Below, piece by piece: positions 1 to 6,820 of a stretch of 17,690 bases of DNA. The DNA is taken from the NCBI GenBank assembly GCA_016550425.1, contig JABXGS010000012.1, forward strand, positions 1 through 17,690, read 5' to 3'. Origin of the DNA: an archaeon (GTDB lineage: Archaea; Asgardarchaeota; Hermodarchaeia; Hermodarchaeales; Hermodarchaeaceae). A program made the translations under genes and the position numbers. Positions within the stretch are counted from its first letter, which is position 1; each line of letters starts with the position of its first letter. The notes under the pieces were generated by a model. That model ran no database searches, was not told where the DNA came from, and saw only the letters and a program-made list of their open reading frames with translations.

Positions 1-245
<245 letters not shown>

Positions 246-249
246 AAGA

Positions 250-378
250 AATCATTTTCTTCGAAGGTATCCCGCTGTGGATACCTTGGAAGACTAATGT
301 GCGGTAAGGAGTATGGGTGTCATTTGCCGGAAACACGGGTGTTGACCGAATAGTCGAGGTGGACGACCACTTTCTTTT
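250..378 (+). repeat. E-element copy 1 (16S trailer, full length)
   Basis: Full-length copy starting 5 nt after the 16S end. In order: box AATCATTTTC (250-259); a perfect 9-bp hairpin AAGGTATCC/GGATACCTT (264-272 with 279-287); the linker GCGGTAAGGAGTATGGG; the cap CCG-GAAACA-CGG (327-338), flanked by GTCA/TGAC pairing; then GTGG-ACGA-CCAC (359-370) and a TTTCTTTT tail (371-378). It could act as the 16S 3' trailer or terminator. The same modules recur downstream of protein genes in this window. Confidence 0.85.
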
Positions 379-518
379 CGTGAGTGATTTTAGCCTGATT
401 TGGGAATTTTTTTGTTATTTGTAGTCGAATTAGGAGAGGTGTTGCTAAAATTCGTCAATGAATAACCTTTTCTAGTAATTTCACTATTCATATTATACAC
501 TCTAAGGGGGGTGTCTTT

Positions 519-677
519 ATGAGTCAAGAACTCTATAAAGCGATAGGAGCTCAACTGAAGCCCGTTAAGGAAGATCTTAAACACATTAGAGAGCAGGTTG
601 ATGGCATCGTAGATACGCTTGATAGTCTAGCGGATAGAATTTTAGCGATTGAAGAAATCGTGAAATCAGAGGGTTAG
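519..677 (+). CDS. 52-residue coiled-coil-like hypothetical protein
   Basis: A small ORF reading MSQELYKAIGAQLK at its start and ending IVKSEG before TAG. The start ATG is preceded by a G-rich site (GGGGGGTG, about 506-513) at a usable spacing. The protein is charged and has regularly spaced Leu, Ile and Val (LKPVKEDLKHI, VDTLDSLADRILAIEEI), so a single long helix or coiled coil is likely. The stop is 2 nt before the TTG start of the next gene, which makes a two-gene operon, the first protein genes after 16S. No family was recognised. A role as a small partner of the downstream 101-residue protein is only inferred from the coupling. Confidence 0.7.
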   Translation: MSQELYKAIGAQLKPVKEDLKHIREQVDGIVDTLDSLADRILAIEEIVKSEG

Positions 678-679
678 AA

Positions 680-985
680 TTGACTTCGAACAAGCCGACT
701 TGGCGGGTTGCGTTTCAGAGTCGTCATGAAGCCGAGCGTGAACTGTCATCGGATGAAGTGTTGCAATTTCTGTCTGATTTAGAAAAATCGGGGAAGGTAC
801 CTGTTCAACAGTGCCTTGAATTGGTTATGCATACTGACGCAGCAACATGTAGCGTAACCAAAGACAACCCGTTTATGTACTTCTATGTGCGTCGACTAAA
901 GAATGAGTTAAGCATTAGATTTCGTACGAAAAGTGGCGAAGTGTCTTTAACTCTGCCCAAAAAGAAGTGGTTAAACCGGATTTGA
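680..985 (+). CDS. 101-residue hypothetical protein, coupled to upstream gene
   Basis: The TTG start lies 2 nt after the upstream stop and is preceded by GAGGG (669-673), so translation is probably coupled. The protein has a helical N-half (HEAERELSSDEVLQFLSDLEKSG) and a strand-rich C-half ending in LTLPKKKWLNRI. There is no signal peptide or membrane segment, so it is probably cytosolic. I do not recognise the family. The pair with the 52-residue gene sits between E-element copies 1 and 2, the smallest kind of cassette-like unit in the window. Codon use is ordinary and ATG-poor starts are common here, so the TTG start is credible. Confidence 0.65.
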   Translation: MTSNKPTWRVAFQSRHEAERELSSDEVLQFLSDLEKSGKVPVQQCLELVMHTDAATCSVTKDNPFMYFYVRRLKNELSIRFRTKSGEVSLTLPKKKWLNRI

Positions 986-1096
986 TTGCATCTCAAAAAT
1001 TCTTCGCGTGGAGGAGTCTTTTGACATGCAGTTGACTACTTCGTTATCCAGTCGTGAGAATGTAGATGTCTCCCTAACATGATGTCTTGGATGAGG

Positions 1097-1179
1097 AATG
1101 TGCGGGAAGGAGTCTGGGTGTATGATGCCGGAAACACGGGTGGTGTACGTAGGATTGGGTGGACGACCACGTTCTTTTT
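1097..1179 (+). repeat. E-element copy 2
   Basis: A well-kept copy lacking a clear 5' hairpin. It shares AATGTGCGG and AAGGAGT with copy 1 (starting at 1097), then AGTCTGGGTGT (1111-1121), the cap CCG-GAAACA-CGG (1128-1139) and GGTGGACGACCAC (1158-1170), with a GTTCTTTTT tail. The middle stem can form as AGTCT with GGATT (two G-U pairs), with GTGTA opposite TACGT inside. It ends 37 nt before the glycosylase gene start and follows the 519-985 gene pair by about 110 nt. Confidence 0.85.
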
Positions 1180-1215
1180 GACGTTTAAAATGAATAAGAG
1201 AACGAGATTCTTGTT

Positions 1216-2199
1216 GTGAGTGGAGTTGTGGTGCTTGAGTGTCGTCATCAAGTGACGGTGGTCCCGTCGTTGCCATTTCATTTTGATTCCACGTTTTATA
1301 AGCCGGATCATTTTCCATCAGCTGCTAATGTGTGGAAGTCGGGAATTCGGTGGCAGACGATGATGTGGGAGGGAGTGCCGTTGGGGTTGAAGTTTGAAGC
1401 GGAGGGGAGGGTGGATGCCCCGAAAATTGGAGTGTCAGTGTGGTCTGAGGAACGGTTGGATGCACGATTTTTGGATGGGGTATTGGCGGAGCTGGCGTAT
1501 CGGCTTCAGTGGCAGTTGGATTTGACTGAGTTTTATCGGCGTTTTCACAAAGACAAGATTCTGGGTCCGCTGTTGGTGCGGTGGAGGGGGATGCGGCCGT
1601 TGAATTACAGTTCCTTGTATGAGTATCTGATGATTGCGATTATGTTGCAGAACGCGACGGTGCGTCGGTCGGTGAACATGATGCAAGCACTGTTTGAGGC
1701 CTATGGTTCTCGTCTTGCGTATGATGGGCAGGAGTTGTTCTGTTTCTGGTCGCCGGAGAGTATTGCACAGGTGTCAGAACAGGAGTTACGCGAGTTAAAA
1801 GTAGGGTACCGGGCAAAGGCCATTCGACGGGTGACGGAAGCGTTTATGGAAGGGGATATCGATGAGGTGGCCTTAAGACAGGAAGCAAAAGCGGTGCAAC
1901 GGACTCGATTATTAGACTTGTATAGTATTGGGCCAGCTTCTGTCGGGTATATTCTCGCCGATGTGTTTCACCATCTCGATGAATTGGACTATATTTCCCC
2001 CTGGGAGCAGAAAATCTATTCTAAACTCTTTTTTGATACCCCTGTTGATGCGCCGGTGTCGACAGATACGCTGCTAGACTTTTTTCAAGACCGATTTGGC
2101 GAATACCGGATGCTGGCTGTCCATTATGTTTGGGAAGATCTTTTCTGGCAGCGAAAACATGGCTCAGCAGAATGGTTGGAAAAACTGATTCGCCTTTAA
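1216..2199 (+). CDS. HhH-GPD DNA glycosylase-like protein
   Basis: Probably a base-excision DNA glycosylase of the helix-hairpin-helix GPD superfamily (AlkA/OGG type), cytosolic. The N-terminal ~110 residues look like the beta-rich first domain. The helical region begins near residue 115 with YSSLYEYLMIAIMLQNATV, equivalent to the early helix of AlkA/OGG proteins. The hairpin is LLDLYSIGPASVGYILAD (232-249). Next, YISPWEQKIYSKL (259-271) aligns with the catalytic P-x-D loop, but the usual Asp appears to be Glu264. Starts are ambiguous: GTG 1216 has no good ribosome site, while GTG 1228 or 1231 lies just after GGAG. Length suits the family. It stands alone between E-elements 2 and 3, and a T6 tract follows the stop. 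An inactive or altered-specificity paralogue is possible. Confidence 0.75.
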   Translation: MSGVVVLECRHQVTVVPSLPFHFDSTFYKPDHFPSAANVWKSGIRWQTMMWEGVPLGLKFEAEGRVDAPKIGVSVWSEERLDARFLDGVLAELAYRLQWQLDLTEFYRRFHKDKILGPLLVRWRGMRPLNYSSLYEYLMIAIMLQNATVRRSVNMMQALFEAYGSRLAYDGQELFCFWSPESIAQVSEQELRELKVGYRAKAIRRVTEAFMEGDIDEVALRQEAKAVQRTRLLDLYSIGPASVGYILADVFHHLDELDYISPWEQKIYSKLFFDTPVDAPVSTDTLLDFFQDRFGEYRMLAVHYVWEDLFWQRKHGSAEWLEKLIRL

Positions 2200-2209
2200 C
2201 GAACATAGG

Positions 2210-2215
2210 TTTTTT
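2210..2215 (+). terminator. T6 tract after glycosylase gene
   Basis: TTTTTT, 11 nt after the TAA stop and without a clear hairpin. Archaeal RNA polymerase can terminate on such tracts, so this is a plausible minimal terminator upstream of E-element copy 3. Confidence 0.35.
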
Positions 2216-2241
2216 CGTTTCCACGCAAGCCTTATTCAGTT

Positions 2242-2316
2242 AGGAGTCTAGGTGTATGATACCGGAAACACGGGTGGTGTACACGATTAGTTGGGGTGGA
2301 CGACCACTTTCTTTTT
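2242..2316 (+). repeat. E-element copy 3
   Basis: AGGAGTCTAGGTGTATGAT (2242-2260), cap CCG-GAAACA-CGG (2262-2273), GGTGGACGACCAC (2295-2307), then TTTCTTTTT (2308-2316). A 5-bp stem GTGTA/TACAC (2252-2256 with 2280-2284) encloses the cap with an internal loop. The outer CTAG/TTAG pairing is weaker. There is no 5' hairpin module. The copy lies between the glycosylase gene and the promoter of the large surface-protein gene. Confidence 0.85.
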
Positions 2317-2423
2317 GGTAGTTTGTTTGTCTTCCTGTTAATGAATGAGTTTGAGAACGGCTTTGTTAGTGAAAAGCCTAGAATTTGGAGAGATTAACTA
2401 GAGTGTTTAGACGGTTTTCATTA

Positions 2424-2436
2424 AGAAATATATAAC
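2424..2436 (+). promoter_or_regulatory. TATA-type promoter of the large surface-protein gene
   Basis: AGAAATATATAAC is a good archaeal BRE/TATA-like element. Transcription would start around 2455-2460, giving a short leader with GGAGG at 2474-2478, 10 nt before the ATG at 2489. It lies downstream of E-element copy 3, so that element would not be in this mRNA. Confidence 0.55.
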
Positions 2437-2488
2437 CTGGTCATTAATAGTCAAGTGAATCCCAATTTGGGATGGAGGAAGATGGAAA

Positions 2489-5400
2489 ATGGTTAGAAAA
2501 ACTGTATTAGTTAGTGTTCTAGTTATTGCCATTGTTGGGATCTTGTTTCTTCCCGCCATACGACCTTCCCTGAACAATTCTTCATCAGTGCTGATACCAG
2601 ATAATAATCAACTGTTGACATCCAGTGCAACCGATGTGGGTGTTGAGTCTTCAAAAAGCATTAGCGCGGCTATGGGATCTTCTAATGACGAAGGGGCTTA
2701 CCCTGTAGCGCCTTCAGAGACTGAAACGGTTAATGCCTCGATTACAACGGAAAAATTCACTTATTTATGTAATGAAACCGTTACAATTAACGGTCAAAGT
2801 TTTACACCTTTGACGGCAATTACTGTAACGATTGAACGCCCCTGTTGTTGTGGACAACATGAGAATCACATCGATGTTTTTGAAAGTGTAGTCGCAGATG
2901 CACTTGGTACTTTTACGTTGGATTATCACCAAACAGCGGCAACCGGAATCTATAACCTCACCGCAGGTGATGGGGTTAACTCAGCAGAAAATTCGTTTAT
3001 TGTCAGCTCGTGTCTCATTTGGACCGATGAATATGTCTACCAGCCCAATGAAACAGCGAATATCTATGGAGCGGGTTTCGTATCTAATGCACAAGTTAAT
3101 GTTACCATTCAAGCACCCGATAATTCCACACAAACATGGTCGGTACTCACCGATACTGCGGGTAATTTTACCACAACATATCTAGTTGAACAAGGCGCTG
3201 GTATGTATTTAGTCTTCGCTGAGGACGGAACCAATATTGCCATCACTTGGTTTGCGGATCCATTCATCATAGTTACACCTCTCTGGGGAGAGGTTGGGAC
3301 TATGGTAGCGGTTCATGGGTTTGGCTTCTGGGGTCAAGGGTACGTTTATTTCGGTGGAGTGAAAGTGGCACCTATCGTTGGATTAGGGCTCCTAGGTGAG
3401 TTTCACGTATTGTTTCCAGTACCAGAGTGGGCTGTCCCTGGAAACTTCTACTTCATATCGGCGGTCACCAGTATCTGGATGAATCCGGAATTTTGCTTTG
3501 ATGTGTATTGCCCAGTGTGCGAATGGATTCCTCTATGTGTTTTAGGAATCTGTATTCCAGTACTATATTGTTGGAATTATGTTTGCGGTGAAGTCTGCAT
3601 ACCCCTTCCACCAATTTTCTTAGAATTTTCAAGCATCATTCCATTACCGTTTATTGTTGAACCAAGTGCTCCTGCAGACATCATTCCACCCATCACCGAA
3701 CGCATAATTGATGGCTTTCTGGGATACAACGAATGGTATACATCTGAAGTAACTCTTAGGTTGCACGCAAATGATGATTACTCGGGCGTAGATCGAACCT
3801 ACTATAGAATCGGAGAAACAGGCCCCTACTCCCAGTACACCACTCCTCTTGAGTTCACTACAGATGGAGAATATACAGTGTATTACTATTCAATTGACAA
3901 GGAAGGCAATGCTGAATCACCAAAGCAGATAATCATCAAAGTTGATAGAACCGCACCAACAACTGAGTTTACTCCAACGGGTACGATTGGCTTGAATTCC
4001 TGGTTCAATTCAACGGTTATAGCATCATTTGAAGGAAATGATCCGACACCTGGCTCAGGATTGAAGACGATTTATTATCGGATAAATGATCCAGAAGGAC
4101 CGTGGATTCCCTATGCAACTGATTTTGACCTAACGGATGGAACTTACACAATCGAATGGTATTCCGATGACCTTGCTGGTAATACGGAATCTCCCCATGC
4201 AGTTACAATTCGGATAGACAGTGAAGCCCCCAATACAGCACCTACCCTTTATGGCAATCAAGGTGAAGCCGATTGGTATGTCTCTGATGTATCTTTGGAA
4301 CTTACTGCAACCGATCCAGTTCCAGGCTCCGGCTTCTGGTATACTGAATTTAGTTATGATGCTACCACATGGTTTAGTTATACTGAACCAGTAGCCATAT
4401 CGAATGAAGGAAGCACCACCGTATACTACCGAAGCATTGACCAAGCGGGTAATATTGAAGAGGTAAAATCAACGACGATTCAAATCGACAAAACGGCTCC
4501 AACAACGGAAATTACCTTCAACACCTACTACCTTGAAGACTTCAACAATATCTTCGTGACCAGTGACACCATTTTCACTTTATCAGCATCAGATGACGTT
4601 CCTGGAGTAGTAGATGTTTCTGGTGTAAAACACACCTATTATCGAATTAATGATGGAGAGTTCCAAATCTATCTAGACCCCTTCTCCCTGAAAGGAGTAG
4701 ATGGAGTTTACACAATCGAATTCTTTAGCATTGATCATGCTGGAAATGAGGAACTACCATATTTGACTCAAACCGTTACCCTTGTTAGTCTCTCAGCAAA
4801 TTCGTACCTTACGGATAGTAGTTTCAATCCAATCTCCTTCTTTGATTTCATTTTAACAAAGAGCAAAGAAGGTGGCTATAAACTCGTAGCGACCAATCCA
4901 GGGCAATTCTATTACAATATTGAAATCACAAACAATTGGCCAATTTCCCTTGATACATTAGTTGTAGAAGCGATTCTTCCTGCAGAATTTGTACTCAAAG
5001 GCGCAATGCCGATCCATGTATACCTTGATGGAAACGACATAACAGAACAGTGCACAATTACTGGCACGACTGTAACTGTTATGAATGTTCCAGTTGGCAG
5101 TGAAGTCTACATTGCAATTCACATGGATTTTGGTCTCAAAGGATGCACCTTCGACACACTAGAGGACTTGATGGTTGAAACCTACAAGTTTGACACCTAC
5201 GTGGTAGGTTCTACGGGAATAGTTCCGTCCCAAGGTGATGGCCTTTATGGAACCTACAGAACTTCCAATATCCTATCAGCACATCAGAAGAAGACCACAG
5301 CAATAGCAGGTTATATCACAGATGTTGATGGAAATCCATTGGCTAATCTGCTCGTTGAACTCTTTGACTCAAACAACAACTTGATCGGTACTACTCTTAC

Positions 5401-5536
5401 AAATGATGACGGATTCTTCTACTTCATAGACATATCAAGTGGCGATTATGAAATCCACGTAAATGGATTCCTAGAAACTGTGAGTGCAAAAAACGGAGAA
5501 TTAACCCTGATATTCATAACTATAGAAAATCTCTAA
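2489..5536 (+). CDS. Secreted multi-domain Ig-like/OmpL47-type surface protein
   Basis: A 1015-residue exported protein. Residues 4-24 form a hydrophobic signal or anchor helix. Next come beta-rich repeats of about 85 residues (88-172 and 174-258), an IPT/TIG-like segment (262-325, GEVGTMVAVHGFGFWGQG), and a Cys-dense stretch (336-370, eight Cys). Four OmpL47-type repeats (about 405-487, 498-577, 588-668, 678-765) carry the recurring pattern YYRI...YTVYYYSIDKEGN...DRTAPTT. A DUF11-like beta domain (about 780-890) and a carboxypeptidase-regulatory/CNA-B-like domain (about 935-1000, AIAGYITDVDGNPLANLLVE) close the chain. There is no C-terminal membrane anchor, so it is either released or held by the N-terminal helix. 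It is probably an adhesin or envelope protein. It has its own promoter (about 2430) and hairpin terminator (5552-5584). Confidence 0.85.
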   Translation: MVRKTVLVSVLVIAIVGILFLPAIRPSLNNSSSVLIPDNNQLLTSSATDVGVESSKSISAAMGSSNDEGAYPVAPSETETVNASITTEKFTYLCNETVTINGQSFTPLTAITVTIERPCCCGQHENHIDVFESVVADALGTFTLDYHQTAATGIYNLTAGDGVNSAENSFIVSSCLIWTDEYVYQPNETANIYGAGFVSNAQVNVTIQAPDNSTQTWSVLTDTAGNFTTTYLVEQGAGMYLVFAEDGTNIAITWFADPFIIVTPLWGEVGTMVAVHGFGFWGQGYVYFGGVKVAPIVGLGLLGEFHVLFPVPEWAVPGNFYFISAVTSIWMNPEFCFDVYCPVCEWIPLCVLGICIPVLYCWNYVCGEVCIPLPPIFLEFSSIIPLPFIVEPSAPADIIPPITERIIDGFLGYNEWYTSEVTLRLHANDDYSGVDRTYYRIGETGPYSQYTTPLEFTTDGEYTVYYYSIDKEGNAESPKQIIIKVDRTAPTTEFTPTGTIGLNSWFNSTVIASFEGNDPTPGSGLKTIYYRINDPEGPWIPYATDFDLTDGTYTIEWYSDDLAGNTESPHAVTIRIDSEAPNTAPTLYGNQGEADWYVSDVSLELTATDPVPGSGFWYTEFSYDATTWFSYTEPVAISNEGSTTVYYRSIDQAGNIEEVKSTTIQIDKTAPTTEITFNTYYLEDFNNIFVTSDTIFTLSASDDVPGVVDVSGVKHTYYRINDGEFQIYLDPFSLKGVDGVYTIEFFSIDHAGNEELPYLTQTVTLVSLSANSYLTDSSFNPISFFDFILTKSKEGGYKLVATNPGQFYYNIEITNNWPISLDTLVVEAILPAEFVLKGAMPIHVYLDGNDITEQCTITGTTVTVMNVPVGSEVYIAIHMDFGLKGCTFDTLEDLMVETYKFDTYVVGSTGIVPSQGDGLYGTYRTSNILSAHQKKTTAIAGYITDVDGNPLANLLVELFDSNNNLIGTTLTNDDGFFYFIDISSGDYEIHVNGFLETVSAKNGELTLIFITIENL

Positions 5537-5551
5537 CTATCGATAATAAAA

Positions 5552-5584
5552 GGGAGCGCCAAACTGCTCCCAACCCCCTTTTTT
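5552..5584 (+). terminator. Hairpin plus T-run terminator
   Basis: GGGAGC (5552-5557) pairs with GCTCCC (5566-5571), followed by TTTTTT (5579-5584), 15 nt after the stop of the large surface-protein gene. It resembles an intrinsic terminator. E-element copy 4 begins about 60 nt further on, so the element is not the only terminator of this gene. Confidence 0.7.
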
Positions 5585-5616
5585 AGTTAGCTTAGATTTT
5601 TTGCGCCTGAATATGA

Positions 5617-5623
5617 TTTTATA
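5617..5623 (+). promoter_or_regulatory. Possible TATA box for E-element copy 4 or the following gene
   Basis: TTTTATA lies about 25 nt before 5644, exactly where the middle stem of E-element copy 4 begins. A transcript starting there would be either a free-standing ~65-nt RNA ending at the T-run or the leader of the membrane-protein gene. The other copies show no equivalent box. Confidence 0.35.
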
Positions 5624-5642
5624 CGGAACTTTAAGTTGTACT

Positions 5643-5717
5643 GAGTCTGGGTGTATAAACCGGAAACACGGGTGTTGCACCAGGCTGAGGTGGACGACCA
5701 CTTTTTCCTATTTTTTG
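5643..5717 (+). repeat. E-element copy 4
   Basis: AGTCTGG (5644-5650) pairs over 7 bp, one of them G-U, with CCAGGCT (5680-5686). Inside are the cap CCG-GAAACA-CGG (5660-5671) and an internal loop. Then GGTGGACGACCAC (5689-5701) is followed by T5 and a second T6. The 3' half from 5671 to 5700 is identical to copy 6 (8016-8045). There is no 5' hairpin module. Confidence 0.88.
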
Positions 5718-5811
5718 TCTTCTCATGATTTCGCAGTTTTTTGATGGACTCTTCTCTAGTGAAGAAGTTTTATTTGCACCAGTTTTGTTGAATCTGTATT
5801 GATTATCGATT

Positions 5812-6183
5812 TTGAATGAATCGGTGGAGTTTGTTATGGCGTTGATTGATACGGCGAAGATTTTAGCGAAGGCGGGTTCCATTGTGTGTATCGTTTTAGG
5901 GATTCTTGCTGGGGTGCTGAATGGTCTTGTTATGTATGAAGAGTTTGGTGGGCGGCATGGGATTGCTGTTGAGACTATTCTATGGTTTTCTTTAGCCATT
6001 GTCGCGGTGGTCTTTGGTTTCATCATTCTGTTCTATTGTGTGCCGAGGATAGACCAGGATCGGCAAGCGGCAGCCCTTTATTTCATTATTTTCGGTGTGG
6101 TTGCGGCGATTGGTTCGTATCTTGTTGGCGGTGTGTTGATATTCGTCGCAGGGATCTTGGTGGCTGTGGAGCAGGCGAGCTAA
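5812..6183 (+). CDS. Small 3-TM membrane protein, hypothetical
   Basis: About 115-123 residues and almost entirely hydrophobic. Helices lie near residues 18-38 (IVCIVLGILAGVLNGLV), 46-72 (IAVETILWFSLAIVAVVFGFIILFY) and 84-118 (a long Gly/Ala-rich hydrophobic stretch). An R-I-D-Q-D-R-Q loop lies between the second and third. Two starts compete: TTG 5812, or ATG 5836 (115 residues). ATG 5836 is preferred because GGTGGAG (5823-5829) sits 6 nt upstream. It resembles the small orphan membrane proteins (DUF4064-like in feel) common in archaeal genomes, but no family is claimed. It lies between E-elements 4 and 5. The 5' part is markedly G/T-rich. Confidence 0.7.
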   Translation: MNESVEFVMALIDTAKILAKAGSIVCIVLGILAGVLNGLVMYEEFGGRHGIAVETILWFSLAIVAVVFGFIILFYCVPRIDQDRQAAALYFIIFGVVAAIGSYLVGGVLIFVAGILVAVEQAS

Positions 6184-6256
6184 TGAGCTAAGCCCAACAA
6201 ACCGATGAGACTAGCTAGCATAGGTCGCATTAGACGAGGGCTAAATTTCGAATTGA

Positions 6257-6373
6257 AATCATTTTCCCTGAGGTGCCTTTCTTGGGCACTTCGGAGTGGG
6301 CAATGGGATCGGGTGTCGATACCGGAACCACGGGTGTTGTACCGATCCGTTGCGGTGGACGACCACTTTTTTC
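6257..6373 (+). repeat. E-element copy 5 (full length)
   Basis: Full-length copy: box AATCATTTTC (6257-6266); hairpin GAGGTGCC/GGCACTTC (6270-6277 with 6285-6292, one G-U); middle stem of seven perfect pairs GGATCGG/CCGATCC (6306-6312 with 6342-6348); cap CCG-GAACCA-CGG (6322-6333); GGTGGACGACCAC (6354-6366); T6 tail. Both stems differ in sequence from copies 1 and 4 yet stay paired, which supports a selected fold. It starts 73 nt after the membrane-protein stop. Confidence 0.88.
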
Positions 6374-6420
6374 TATGCAAGGATTTTTGTCTGAGAAGTT
6401 TTTAATGATGAATAAGTAGT

Positions 6421-6645
6421 ATGGGTTTGGTTTCGAAAATGTCGGATCGGTTAGTTGTTTCGGTGAATGATGTGCTGAATGGAAAGGTAGACGTTCAGAA
6501 TCTGAGGGCGCGGTATGTGTTACTTAAAGCGGGTTGGTCGGGGTTTGAAACGATTGTTAAAGCAATCAATTATATGGCGAAGTTTGGGTGGCGTGCTGTT
6601 GGGTTTTCGTGGGGGGGGTATTGTTTGCTTGAAAAAGTTGAGTGA
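6421..6645 (+). CDS. 74-residue hypothetical protein
   Basis: A small soluble protein (start ATG 6421, or ATG 6439, giving 68 residues; neither has a strong ribosome site). It begins MGLVSKMSDRLVVSVNDVLNG and ends in a compact GWRAVGFSWGGYCLLEKVE. The ending resembles the C-terminal strand of small DUF4177-like proteins (W..V...G...LLE), so the reading frame looks complete and not truncated. A run of eight G (6611-6618) lies in the coding region and could be slippery, but the frame through it is intact. It begins 48 nt after E-element copy 5. Roughly 160 nt of apparently non-coding sequence follow (6646-6805) before the next gene. No function is assigned. Confidence 0.55.
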   Translation: MGLVSKMSDRLVVSVNDVLNGKVDVQNLRARYVLLKAGWSGFETIVKAINYMAKFGWRAVGFSWGGYCLLEKVE

Positions 6646-6788
6646 AGACTCGATCATTGAAACATGGGGGAGATTTACCCAGTTGTTCAGTCATTCAATG
6701 TGTTGGCGGAAGCTTCGATGCGTTGATACGTATCGTAGGAATTGAAAGCAAGGTATAACGCTAGGTAGCGGTTCCATCGACTGGTTCA

Positions 6789-6798
6789 TTTATATTAT
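6789..6798 (+). promoter_or_regulatory. TATA-type promoter of the Ntn-hydrolase gene
   Basis: TTTATATTAT lies about 25-30 nt before ATG 6821, which would give a nearly leaderless transcript. This supports ATG 6821 over the upstream GTG codons at 6806 and 6815. Confidence 0.5.
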
Positions 6799-6820
6799 CG
6801 GGGGGGTGATAGCGGTGTTT

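Noticed and set aside
246..519. tRNA-Ala or other tRNA in the 16S trailer
   Set aside because: No T-loop GTTCGAATC-type sequence or cloverleaf; the hairpins belong to E-element copy 1.
971..1318. Minus-strand ORFs of 115 and 91 residues across E-element copy 2
   Set aside because: Composition is His/Pro/Arg-rich, typical of shadows, and they overlap the repeat and the glycosylase gene.
1120..2300. C/D-box or H/ACA guide RNA in the E-elements (TGATG and CTGA strings)
   Set aside because: TGATG occurs only in copies 2 and 6 and CTGA only in copies 4 and 6. No consistent C/D pair, guide region or 3' ACA box is present.
6515..6745. Overlapping 76-residue ORF, or a frameshift in the 74-residue gene at the run of eight G
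   Set aside because: The 74-residue frame ends in a sensible hydrophobic C-terminus; the alternative frame is Arg/Cys/Trp-rich and low in plausibility.
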